Positions 1-9,380 of a stretch of 28,546 bases of DNA are shown one piece after another (positions within the stretch are counted from its first letter, which is position 1; each line of letters begins with the position of its first letter). Under the pieces are notes generated by a model. It made no database searches, was not told the DNA's origin, and was given only the letters and a program-made list of their open reading frames with translations. Source of the DNA: Pilasporangium apinafurcum (Eukaryota > Oomycota > Peronosporomycetes > Pythiales > Pythiaceae). Location of the stretch: positions 1-28,546 of the forward strand of contig BCKE01000089.1 in assembly GCA_001600495.1 (NCBI GenBank). The letters run 5' to 3'. A program made the translations under genes and the position numbers.

Positions 1-49
1 CGACGACAGCACACATGGTGGCGACCACAATAGACTTGCAACCCTTCAT
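1..49 (-). CDS. Secreted Gly/Tyr-rich protein paralogue, 5' end only
   Basis: Partial gene running off the left edge. The reverse complement from 49 to 1 encodes MKGCKSIVVATMCAVV, identical in DNA to the first 49 bases of the gene at 14482. The shared sequence extends into the 5' UTR to about position 100, with one mismatch seen (G for A near 96). The residues form the start of a signal peptide, so the product is probably secreted like its relative. Whether the Gly-Tyr repeat follows cannot be seen. It lies in inverted orientation about 13.4 kb from the other copies. Function unknown. Confidence 0.75.
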   Translation of the reverse strand, partial: MKGCKSIVVATMCAVV

Positions 50-107
50 ATCGGTGAACTTGAGGAAGATGAAGCTGACTTGGACTTTGTACTTGCTTGG
101 CAGAAGA

Positions 108-125
108 CAAATAGCACAATGGAGC
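108..125 (-). promoter_or_regulatory. Oomycete-type Inr/FPR core promoter of the 1-49 gene
   Basis: On the minus strand the sequence reads GCTCCATTGTGCTATTTG. This resembles the oomycete core promoter (GCTCATTYYNCAWTTT) with one extra base. It lies about 60-75 nt upstream of the start codon at 49, the same position as the better match upstream of the 13522 copy. Confidence 0.45.
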
Positions 126-145
126 AAGTAAATGCGCATGAAAAT

Positions 146-972
146 TTCCAGCACACCAAAGGGCGAAGGATGTGTGTGAAAAGAGAATAATTTTGATGAG
201 AGAACGACGATGACAAGAAATCAATAAAGAATGAAGTTAAGGTTTTCTAACATTAATAGCAGTCTTCGTGGTCTATTGTGCTTGATGTGTGCAAAGAGAT
301 ATGCATCTAGTGATAGGAATAGTATCAATCTAGGTTGGCGTGCGACACATCACAACGAGAGAGCTCGATGATTATCTTTTCGTATATCGAATACATCATA
401 ACACATCTCATATTTCACTTTCTTGCCTATGTCCACATCATTTTTTTAACAAGACAATTTCTCTGACAAAAGTCAAACTATTTTCATTGCAGAAGACGTA
501 TCGGTAACTCAATAGTGACATAGTCTGCACCATTACGATCACATAGCCATGTACGTAGTTGTGAAGGTTAATTCGATTAGTTTAGCTATGGTATATGTAG
601 ATCCTTACACCACTATCCAACCAAAACGCTGACGAACGGATAACCATTGGAGCCTTTTGACCACTTTTTGTTTGAATTCGTTTCAAATAATTAATATTTC
701 ATTATTTGTGGGTGGAGCCGGGTATGAACAGCTTGGGTTTGCGTTCGGGGCATATATCAGCAGATCGATGTGACTAAGTTGATCTAGTTCATCAACAGAC
801 ACGAACGCTAGTTCCGCTACACAGGATTGACTTATGTCTGTATCGGCATGGTCAGATTAATTGTACTTAATATTTGTTGAAACTAACACCATCATATCTA
901 GCTCTTTTCATGCTCCAGCAAAAGAGTCAAGGCAACTTGAAATCATATTTCTACTGCATTTTCCGTCTATGT
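146..972. other. Intergenic, no gene recognised
   Basis: AT-rich, with stop codons in all frames and no protein or RNA gene that I recognise. It contains the upstream region of the leftward gene at 1-49 and the 3' flank of the leftward methyltransferase gene ending at 973. Confidence 0.6.
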
Positions 973-1672
973 TCATCTATCGCTGCCGGTTGCTGTTTTT
1001 TCACTCGTAGTTGTTGTTTTCATTATCGTTGCTGAATTTTCCTGCGCTGTCTGAGTCGCAATGGGGATATTTGCCCACACTGCAAAACTATGCATGATAA
1101 TCGAAGCCGCTACCGTCACATTTAACGATGCAGTGCCACCTCCATATTGAGGAATGTACACGAAATCGTCACAAATTGCGACCTGTGCGGCATTCATACC
1201 GCTTCCCTACATCCATCAATCAAAGGAATCACATTGATACGAGAGCATAACCAACACAACGCGCTCATAACAGCATCCGTCATTCGCCAAGCCATTTGAT
1301 ATCACAGTTTACCTCATTGCCCATAATGAATGCCGTATCTCCGACAAATGGTTGGTCCAGAATGCTTTTGGCATCAGCCATGATCTCCACACCAACGATA
1401 CGAATATTACGTTCGCGACAATATGCTCGACACTCTTGCAGCGACTGTATCCGTGTAATCGGATAACTCAGTGTACTGAGGAATGCTGCATGTTCGTCAA
1501 AATCGAATTTCTTTTGGCCGACCACCAACACTTGACTCACGCCAAATGCTGATGCACTGACTAGCATATTCTTGATATTCTTGGCTTTTTGTACATTATT
1601 GACGATCAGTATTTGTTTCCATACGCATTTCGTTTTGGCAACAGCGCCATCGAAAGAGACATTGTCTACCAT
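973..1672 (-). CDS. SpoU/TrmH-family RNA 2'-O-methyltransferase, two exons
   Basis: Two exons: 1313-1672 and 973-1206. They are joined across a 106 bp intron (1207-1312; donor GAG|GTAAAC, acceptor GATGTAG|GGAAGC) to give 197 residues. Splicing restores the SpoU signature: residues 115-124 read FIMGNEGSGM, followed by CDDFVYIPQYGGGTASLNVTVAASI. This is the family's motif 2 / motif 3 region (NE-G...IPM...SLNVSVA), which builds the trefoil-knot SAM site. The N-terminal part (ILIVNNVQKAKNIKNMLVSASAFG) matches the usual SpoU opening. The family methylates ribose 2'-OH in tRNA or rRNA; the target here is unknown. The protein is single-domain with a short Thr/Ser-rich tail of about 30 residues. It is divergent from the gene at 1954, with 281 bp between the starts. 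Confidence 0.85.
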
Positions 1673-1953
1673 GTCTTGGCTCTAAAGCTCTTCAGGAGTA
1701 CTGACATTGGATGGCGCAAATGAACCTACCCGTTAATTGTTCGTTAACTGTATCAGCAATCCGGTTTTGAACCGGACAAAAAGGATTGGCGTCGTTTCGT
1801 ATCCGTTAAATGCCAATCATTAATCCTTATTTTTGTATATTATATAACATTATCCGGATAAACGTATACTTTCCTTGACTAAACCTGATTTTTTATCATA
1901 GTGCAACCCTGGTTTCCAAACCGCAAAAGGAAACATCAGTTGAGGAAACACTC
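1673..1953. promoter_or_regulatory. Divergent promoter region with two CCGG-centred dyads
   Basis: This 281 bp spacer separates two divergent starts. It holds the dyad TCCGGTT-TTG-AACCGGA (1760-1776), the perfect palindrome TTATCCGGATAA (1850-1861) and three CGTTAA hexamers (about 1731, 1742 and 1804). A minus-strand Inr-like TTCATTTGCG (about 1716-1725) could start transcription of the methyltransferase. No strong core promoter was seen for the rightward gene. Confidence 0.4.
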
Positions 1954-4236
1954 ATGGATGCAAAAATGGGTGAACGGTATGCTGTTGACCATGGCGGATT
2001 CTTTAGACGCTCACTACACACTGCAGCAAGAAGCATGAGCAACACCAATAGTAACGTAGAAGCAGACAATGTGGCGCGCTCGTTACATGCTACTACACTA
2101 CATGAACATTACGAGAACCACGAGGATGAAGAAGAGGACATGGGTAGCGAAAGCTCGGCAACCGTAGATGAGTTGACTGATGCGGAAACCATGACGACGT
2201 CGACTCTAGCAGGAAGCGATGAGCGAAGCGGTACTCCAGAGATGAGTAAACACGACGATGCCGTGTTCTCAGCGAAGAAGCGGAAATTGAGTGCAACAAG
2301 ATCGAAAGTACCGACACCACGAGGTATTTTAGACCATCCAGGTCTGGGTGAGGAAGAGGAAGAAAGAAATGTCCACGAAGGGGAGGAAAAAGAAGAAATG
2401 ATAGATGATGACAGCTGGATGATACGTCCGTCTCCTTCTGTACGATCAAGCCCACAAAACCAAGAAAAGAATATCAGTGAGGACGAAGCAAAGGCAAGCA
2501 ATCCCAACAGTCACAATGAAAACGAGAAAAGTAACAACAAAATCGACAACATCACAGACAATTCTTCACCTTCCACACCGTCAGCTGTTCCAACAGCATC
2601 GGCAACGTCCAATATTCCAGCAGCGTTTCAAGCAACAATCGCATTTGCGTCACCTCGTGACTTTTTTGTACCTACTGAGACAGAGGGAGACACTAATCAT
2701 GTAGTGTGCACACTCTGTCAAGTGACCATCGGAAGTCGTGTTTATAGCCTCAAACGCCACCTCTTTCGCCATCATCCTCAGGTATTTCGAGTTGATGCGG
2801 CACACAGAAAGTCATCTGTGGAACAAAGCAAACGCCTGGAAGGAGTTTCAGGGATGGCGAGTGTTATCAAACTCAAAGAAGAAGCGACTAGCACGGCGAA
2901 GCACACCAAAAGGAAAGGCTCGACAAGTGGGGACGGCTACGACGAAACGCGAATCGAGAAGATGAACGAAGCATTTGTGGAGTGGTTACGATCCGACATT
3001 ATTCCAATGAAAGCAGTTGAAAGCAAACTTTTTCGCGAGTTCCTGTCTATTGTCAATCCAACTTTCAAACTTCCACAGGTAATTGTGCAACCGAGAGTAT
3101 TGGCGAAAGATAGTGGTGGAATTATGGAAAAGAAACGCTACATGCAAGGATTGTGCATTCAAGGAAACGGCGGACCAGCAGAATTGCTGACCGATCTTGT
3201 TATCCCAACCCCAAAACCTGATGAGGCGTTGATCAAAGTGTTACGTGCTGGTATATGTGGAACTGATCTGCATATGATAAATAATTACAAGCCTGGGTAC
3301 AAAGGTGTACTTGGCCACGAATTTGTGGGCATCGTTGAACAACTTGGAGCTTCTTTTTCTAACGATGAAGCTGCGTACCAAACGTGGATGGGCAATCGAG
3401 TGGTTGGTGAAATCAATATTGTTTGCGATGGTGAGGACTGTAAGACTTGCAGAGACGCCATGGCTACGGACGTTAAAGCAGAATCTCCCAGTAGTGTATC
3501 GTCTTCTCTACTACTTGGGCGACGACAAGTCAAGAGACGCAATCATTGCCCAAATCGGGCATGTCTCGGTATTGTAGCCAAGAACGGTGCTTTCGCTGAG
3601 TATATTACGCTACCGGTTGCGAATCTGCACGTGGTTCCTGATTCAGTTGTGGATTCACATGCTGTATTTGCTGAACCACTGGCGGCAGCGTGTCGCATTG
3701 TTGAGCAACGAATTATTCGCCCGACAGATAATGTTGCCATATTAGGCGATGGCAAGCTTGGGCTACTCGTTGCAGAAGTGTTGCATGCTTTGCATGTGGC
3801 GAACAGTGTCACATTGGTGGGGAAACATCACGAAAAGCTCGCGCTTATGAAAAACGTTGTCACAGCTACGTACGAATACGAGCCTTCGCTTGCGCAATCG
3901 TTGCATGAAGCGTTTGATGTATGTGTGGAATCAACTGGTAGCCCATCAGGGATTCAAACGGCACTGCAATTACTCAAGGTGAATGGTACCATGATCATGA
4001 AGTCAACTTGCTCCACGCAGCGATCGCCTGTGGACATGGGAATGGTGCAGGCGAAACGGATACGCGTGGTTGGTTCTCGTTGCGGCCCAATTCCCATGGC
4101 GCTGGAACTCTTACGTGACAAAAAAGTGGACATGCAGAAATACATCCACGGCGTTTATCCTTTAGCACGCGCTGAGACAGCTTTGGTGCATGCTGCGCAA
4201 CGTGGCGTACTCAAGATCCAACTGATACTTGTGTGA
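1954..4236 (+). CDS. BED zinc finger / hAT fragment fused to a zinc alcohol dehydrogenase
   Basis: One open frame of 760 residues. Residues 1-240 are acidic, Ser/Thr-rich and likely disordered. Residues 252-274 form a BED-type finger (C252-x2-C255-x13-H269-x3-H273). Residues 341-375 (FVEWLRSDIIPMKAVESKLF, then FLSIVNPTFKLP) match the start of hAT transposases. From about 398 to the end is a medium-chain dehydrogenase: GICGTDLH (C435) and GHE (H455, E456) are catalytic-zinc ligands, the structural-zinc cysteines are in CDGEDCKTC and NHC, and ILGDGKLGLL is the Rossmann NAD(P) loop. The structural-zinc loop carries roughly 25 extra residues between its third and fourth Cys. An internal Met (3124) sits just before the dehydrogenase and could start a separate protein. 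There is no frame break at the join, so this may be a domesticated transposase-enzyme fusion. The substrate is unknown. Confidence 0.8.
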   Translation: MDAKMGERYAVDHGGFFRRSLHTAARSMSNTNSNVEADNVARSLHATTLHEHYENHEDEEEDMGSESSATVDELTDAETMTTSTLAGSDERSGTPEMSKHDDAVFSAKKRKLSATRSKVPTPRGILDHPGLGEEEEERNVHEGEEKEEMIDDDSWMIRPSPSVRSSPQNQEKNISEDEAKASNPNSHNENEKSNNKIDNITDNSSPSTPSAVPTASATSNIPAAFQATIAFASPRDFFVPTETEGDTNHVVCTLCQVTIGSRVYSLKRHLFRHHPQVFRVDAAHRKSSVEQSKRLEGVSGMASVIKLKEEATSTAKHTKRKGSTSGDGYDETRIEKMNEAFVEWLRSDIIPMKAVESKLFREFLSIVNPTFKLPQVIVQPRVLAKDSGGIMEKKRYMQGLCIQGNGGPAELLTDLVIPTPKPDEALIKVLRAGICGTDLHMINNYKPGYKGVLGHEFVGIVEQLGASFSNDEAAYQTWMGNRVVGEINIVCDGEDCKTCRDAMATDVKAESPSSVSSSLLLGRRQVKRRNHCPNRACLGIVAKNGAFAEYITLPVANLHVVPDSVVDSHAVFAEPLAAACRIVEQRIIRPTDNVAILGDGKLGLLVAEVLHALHVANSVTLVGKHHEKLALMKNVVTATYEYEPSLAQSLHEAFDVCVESTGSPSGIQTALQLLKVNGTMIMKSTCSTQRSPVDMGMVQAKRIRVVGSRCGPIPMALELLRDKKVDMQKYIHGVYPLARAETALVHAAQRGVLKIQLILV

Positions 4237-6552
4237 TAAAGACCTTACATATGCAACAGCGTACTGTACTTTTATCCTGTCTAATGGGTGGTGTTCTGGC
4301 ATCCTTATCGCCTTGTTTTTCTAGAAGCAAACGCAGTCGCCATTAAGTGATATAGTCTGGAATTTTTGCGGAAATTTGTCTCCCCGCAATTGCTGGAGGT
4401 AGCTCAGTATTACCTACCATTCGAGCGCTTGTTAAAATGGAACAACTATAGAATCAATTCTGCAAACAGCACGAGGAATTTTTAAAAAAAATTTTTAATG
4501 CTGCCTTGGTCCACTCTTTGCACTCATCGAAATGGCCACATTATCTGGGAATTTTCTTGATATGGCAGGTACATGTTTATGCATGATGGAGCAAGGTCAT
4601 CAGACAGGTGTGTGGAGCTTGGCATCATACAGGAGAAGGCTTCACAGATGAGCTCCAACTCGCTCAATGGTGCTGTGCGGACCAGTGGCTGGCGCCAACA
4701 ACCAATTGAACTCGATGTGGTGGTAGGAGGGAACGTGGGAGAGAAGAGCGCAGGATGGGCAACGGGTACACGTTCGATAATTTGTATCAGCAAAAAATGA
4801 TTCATAAGATATTATTACTTCCATTCGTCCAACGTAACACGGCATCACAGGAATAAAGGCGGACAAGAGAAAAAAGAGATAAAGACACTGGAATATGCTC
4901 AATAAAGCAAACGTAAAAGCAAGACAATCAACCATGTTTGACATTGATGGAAGACCAAGTTTGTGATCGCGAAAAAAAGCAAGAAGAAATGCAGGAAGGA
5001 TGAGAGCGAGAGGGTGATTGTGCCTTTCTCTTTGTCACCTGAGTGAATAATATGCTCCCTATGTCGATATTCGTTGAGCCATTTTTGAGCATCAACGTTT
5101 CTTAGCCATCTGGCTCGTTTCTGTGCATTTTGATTGGCAAAAGAATATAATAACTTAAATAAGTATCAAGACACTTGTTGGGGCAAATGAGCATGCAGGT
5201 CAAATGGTCACTGAAGACTGAATGATGCTGTAGTCTCACTTCTTCACTTTGCATATACTGTAAGAGGGTACGCTTTTCTCAGGCGATTCTTATGCGGAAT
5301 GGAGTGCATGGCTTCACAGTGATGCGTGTACGTTTCGAATTTAATTCCCTCCAGCATCTGTAATCTGTAACCGATCGAATGGCATCATCATACATTAAGT
5401 TTACTATACAATTCCTTGTACTGATATAATAAAATGATGGTGGGTGGATATGAAGACAAGATACACCCACACGCCAAAAAAAAACGATCTTTTTTGTGTG
5501 CAATCTGTTCTTTGTTGACGGGTACTTTTCTCAAATGGCTCCTCTGCCAGATAATTCGCAATTGGTGAACGTTCCGAGCAATTTCGATTCAATGAGTGAC
5601 GGGGCAAAAATATGCCAAGACTGTGGGATGCGAAGGGGGGAGCAAGTCCGGTCTTTGTCGATTAGCATGGTCACGGCTTCCAATCGGGGATGGTATATGC
5701 TTCTCTTTTTGTTTGTTGTTCTTGATGTCACCCAGATTCCATTCTTCACTCAATCACATTTCAATACGTTCAGTTATCGCCTTGAATATCCAGATACCTG
5801 GATTGTTGAATTGATCGACAGTTATTTTTTACTCATACCTCCATCATCATCTTCCTTGTTTATAGTTCATGTGAGCCATTCACTGCGAAGATCTCGTTGC
5901 GCTATGCACGCCATACGGTAGCTTTCGCACAGTTTGTCTCGCATTAGTATTGGAAAAAATCAATAAAAAAATCCGAAGATTTGCAACGGTCAGTAAAAAT
6001 ATCCACCCAATCACATGCGACAAAATTAGTTTTCCTGCTTTCTCATTGGTGAAAACCACCATCACAAAAAAAGGAAGTATGGGTTAACTCTGTGTATAGA
6101 GAGAGAGTTGGATCTGCTGTAACCCTCATGCAGCTCCAACGTCACTCTCCACACATTCTCACATCCTTTTAAATAAGAACTTCACCAATAAGAACATCGT
6201 GTTTGATATGTGCTTAAATATATTCTTTAGTAAATTATTATAAAATTGTCATTATAGCCAGGATACCACCGTCAAACGGGGCTGCTCCACCTCAGGTTTT
6301 ATTCCTGGTGGCTCCTTTCCTTCTGCAGGTTGCTGGAAAATGCTGCAGAGTGGAGGAGGGAGTACGACGAACCAATCAGCGCCCCGAAACGCACTTGAAC
6401 CAGCACCACGCACCTGCGCGGCTTTCCTTCTGGTACCCTGGAGCTCCAACCGCATCCTCCTTCCCTGCTCCAGTCCGTCACACCACCCAGCTCCAGGTCC
6501 CAGTCAGATTCACACACACAAAATACACACACAGATACGCGCTGCATTAAAT
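4237..6552. other. Long intergenic region, no gene recognised
   Basis: About 2.3 kb with only short overlapping frames on both strands. None resembles a known family, and none shows paired splice sites joining into something recognisable. The segment 6250-6540 is richer in GC and CA repeats and probably belongs to the upstream region of the gene at 6611. Confidence 0.5.
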
Positions 6553-6553
6553 C

Positions 6554-6570
6554 CATCATTATTCATTTTT
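6554..6570 (+). promoter_or_regulatory. Oomycete Inr/FPR core promoter
   Basis: CATCATTATTCATTTTT matches the oomycete core promoter GCTCATTYYNCAWTTT at the Inr (TCATT) and the flanking CA(A/T)TTT element. The expected transcription start is near 6557, leaving a 5' UTR of about 54 nt before the ATG at 6611. Confidence 0.6.
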
Positions 6571-6610
6571 CCCCTTTCAAGCCAAGGGCGTGTCAAATAA
6601 TCACAACAAT

Positions 6611-7321
6611 ATGGTGTCGCAAGATTATTCGTCGACGTCTGGCGCAGATCTCCTGTCGTCCTATGGCAAGCGCTCGCATAGTGTCATGACCCAGCAACAC
6701 CAAGCGCTGGGAGAGAGCATGTCCTTAAATGGCATGGTCGACCCTTCACAAAAGCGCTCACCGTTGCTTTGCGGCTACCCGAGCAAGAAGTGCTGGAGCT
6801 GGCGTGTCGAAAAGCGCAATGGTGAGTTACACAAGTTTTGTGAATACCACCGACAAAAAGCCAACACGAATCAGCGCCGCATGGAACAACGACGCAAGCA
6901 AGGTCGCCCGAATGCACGCTCGAACGCGACTTCTTCCTCTCCCGCTGCGCCGACCACCCCATCCAATACAACTCCTTCGTCCACCCGTGCCGCTCCTAAT
7001 CTCACTGTCAACTGTAAGCCTTTGGTGCTGACGAAGACCGAAGCTTCGCTCTTTGGTTCTTCGTCCATAGCGACGCCCACGGGCAGTCCACGTGGTGTGG
7101 ATTCCTTTAATAGCGCTGTGTCAACCACCAGCTTGGATACACCACCGATGTTCAGTTGGATGGACATGGATTTGGATATTGGCATGGATGCCGCGGTTGA
7201 GTATATGATGTACGACAACGCTATCGAAATGGAACCCTCGGACAAGCCTGTAGATCTTTACGAAGAAGATTTATTCTTCCTCGAGCATTTTATCGATGAA
7301 ATTTCGCGCAGTATGCTGTGA
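6611..7321 (+). CDS. WRC-like Cys3-His nuclear protein, hypothetical
   Basis: 236 residues from the first ATG (6611); the frame is open upstream to a GTG at 6590 but has no earlier ATG. The conserved-looking core is C54-x6-C61-x15-C77-x2-H80, followed directly by a basic stretch (HRQKANTNQRRMEQRRKQGR). The C-C-C-H plus basic arrangement recalls the plant WRC motif (C-x9-C-x10-C-x2-H), with different spacing. A Ser/Thr/Pro-rich middle follows, then an acidic, Met-rich C-terminus (FSWMDMDLDIGMD and ...DLYEEDLFFLEHFIDEI) that would suit a transactivation region. I infer a DNA-binding regulator. I cannot assign it to a named family. Confidence 0.75.
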   Translation: MVSQDYSSTSGADLLSSYGKRSHSVMTQQHQALGESMSLNGMVDPSQKRSPLLCGYPSKKCWSWRVEKRNGELHKFCEYHRQKANTNQRRMEQRRKQGRPNARSNATSSSPAAPTTPSNTTPSSTRAAPNLTVNCKPLVLTKTEASLFGSSSIATPTGSPRGVDSFNSAVSTTSLDTPPMFSWMDMDLDIGMDAAVEYMMYDNAIEMEPSDKPVDLYEEDLFFLEHFIDEISRSML

Positions 7322-9322
7322 AACAGTTGGATATGAGGTTTTGTCCCTCTACTCATTTCTGTCATGATTCGACGGACAAATTTTAAAGGTGTTCTCAAGA
7401 GCATTCATCCGCCATTACCGCTTCGCTGCACCCATTGAGGCGGAGCTTCGGCAGCCATCAGCATCTTCAGTTTTCTTTTTTATTGTTGCATGGTGAACCA
7501 AGTATCAAGCGATTTTAGGAAGGGAAGCAAGCAGCAACTGACTCATCAGCCACCATTGCCCATTGACGTCATTTCCCGATGAGTGGTGATGCAGTCGCAC
7601 TTTGCATCCTCTTCCATTCTGTAAGTTAAAGCATCCTAAAGCAGTTTTTTTAAAGTAAATTTGAGTAGTGTCGAAGTAAAGTGATCACTGTGTACTGTAT
7701 ATTGAAATGCATTTATATTTATCAAATTGAAAGTCTTTTGTGAATAAAAATACCCGCCTTCGATAGTATCCTTGCGATTGCCATAAATTTCTGCTTGGTG
7801 TCGATTCCTTTGACTTGATATTGATACGCAGGACTGAGACATGCACATGATCTTCTAGGTACTCTGATGTATTCCATGATAGCAGGTTGCCGCGGGTTAC
7901 TAAATTCTCTGGCGATAGTGGCTGGGAGTGGCACTCATGGTACATTCCCTTGGCATTTTCTCACCCACAAATGGTTTTTTATCGATAGCCTTCATAGATT
8001 AATACCATTAAAGCATTTCCTATCGGAATATTGAACGATATAATTTATAAAAGTATTTTATGAACACTGTTGTATTTCTTAACAAGCAATCCGCGAGCCA
8101 ACGGTGCCAGTTTTCAGTTGTTTTCCTAAACTCAAAAAATCCGCAACTGCCTTTTAGCACATAATATTTTGGCATAGGATAGTTTTTTATTTGTAATGAT
8201 GAACAAAGCAAACAGCGTTCAAATCGAACTAGTGGTTGTCGAGTAATTAGCAGTCAAAGATGAGTATTCGCTTCCATTTTGGCATTGTTTTAGCTTGATG
8301 GTCATCGTTTTTATTTCTTTTGATTCATAATTCGTTTCATATATGTCATTTACCCTAACCATATTGAATAAAATGAGCTCTAATATTGTCAAGAGTGTTT
8401 GTCGTCCAAGTAATTTGGCGGCAATCTTCGAGTTATTGGTGCAATACTGTTGGTGTCTTAAGCCACTCTTCAGCACTTGAGTTCCATACTATGTGCTACA
8501 GAGTATATCATTGGACAAAAATGGTATTGTGGTATTTTTTATGTTCTGAACGACCTTGAGAATCGCAAAATCGATGACCATCTGACAGAAAATGCAAATT
8601 TTGTCGTACCAGTTCTCCTCTCTGGATGCTACGACTTGGATAATAATCACGGGAAACAAGTTTTCTTGGACGGATCTGTTTCGAACTGCCACACATTTTC
8701 GTAGAGCACGAATAGCGGATTTTTTGGATTTTGGCCAACCTAAGAATTAGGCTGTTTTTGGCTCCCTTGACTTGCGGATTGCTTGTTAAAAGTATTATGT
8801 TAAAACCTAAGATACACTCTATAGTTTCGAATAGCGTTAAAGTGAGTAAAAAAACTTTCAGGTTACCATGTCTTAGTCGCACGTCAGACATCCGACACCC
8901 TATCAGCTAACCCAGAATTCTAATACAAAAACCATGTGGTCGTATAAAAAATCAAATCTGCGAAAAATACCACACCTATACCTAGATACCTTACCAGCAT
9001 ACTCTAAAGAATAGCATACACTTGGTTCACAAGATTTGAGGTGATCGAGGACGATCTTCGAGAGGCATCACCGTTATTTAGATGTGAAGTGAGTATGCTT
9101 CGAAGAAAATGCGGGCCACCTGACTTCAGTACGTATGATCAATTGATCGTACTCTCGTAGATTGTATTCCAAGCGGAAAGGGATAGGACAGCGGAGATCT
9201 ACCTGGTAGCAAATAGTATCAGCCACTACACCTCACGCATTCATTTGTGCTTTCGCTCTCCTTAATTCATTTTTCCAAGTGCGTGCCAACACTCAAGTCC
9301 GTCATTAATTACTATAAGTCAG
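7322..9322. other. AT-rich gene-poor region, possible decayed transposon sequence
   Basis: About 2 kb, visibly more AT-rich than the flanking genes. The minus strand has several medium frames (8508-8891, 8219-8476, 7685-7945) with no motif I recognise. A minus-strand TGTCGGATGTCTGACG beginning at 8897 resembles the TGT(T/C)GGA start of Copia-type LTRs, but I see no second LTR, primer-binding site or coding match. Best read as unassigned, perhaps repeat debris. Confidence 0.35.
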
Positions 9323-9340
9323 AGCTCAAAGCATTTTGGC
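9323..9340 (+). promoter_or_regulatory. Possible core promoter (FPR-like)
   Basis: AGCTCAAAGCATTTTGGC contains the FPR part (CATTTTGGC) exactly as at 13457, with a degenerate Inr (GCTCA). It lies 41 nt upstream of the ATG at 9381. Confidence 0.35.
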
Positions 9341-9380
9341 ATTACGCCGCACATTATTGCTGGTAGAAAGTAATCCGTAA

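Noticed and set aside
4394-4425. tRNA-like TAGCTCAGT (A box) and ATTCGAGC (B box)
   Set aside because: The two boxes are only about 20 bp apart and no cloverleaf can be drawn.
8508-8897. Copia-like LTR or polyprotein remnant
   Set aside because: Only the TGTCGGA start is suggestive. No second LTR, primer-binding site, protease, integrase or reverse-transcriptase motif was seen.
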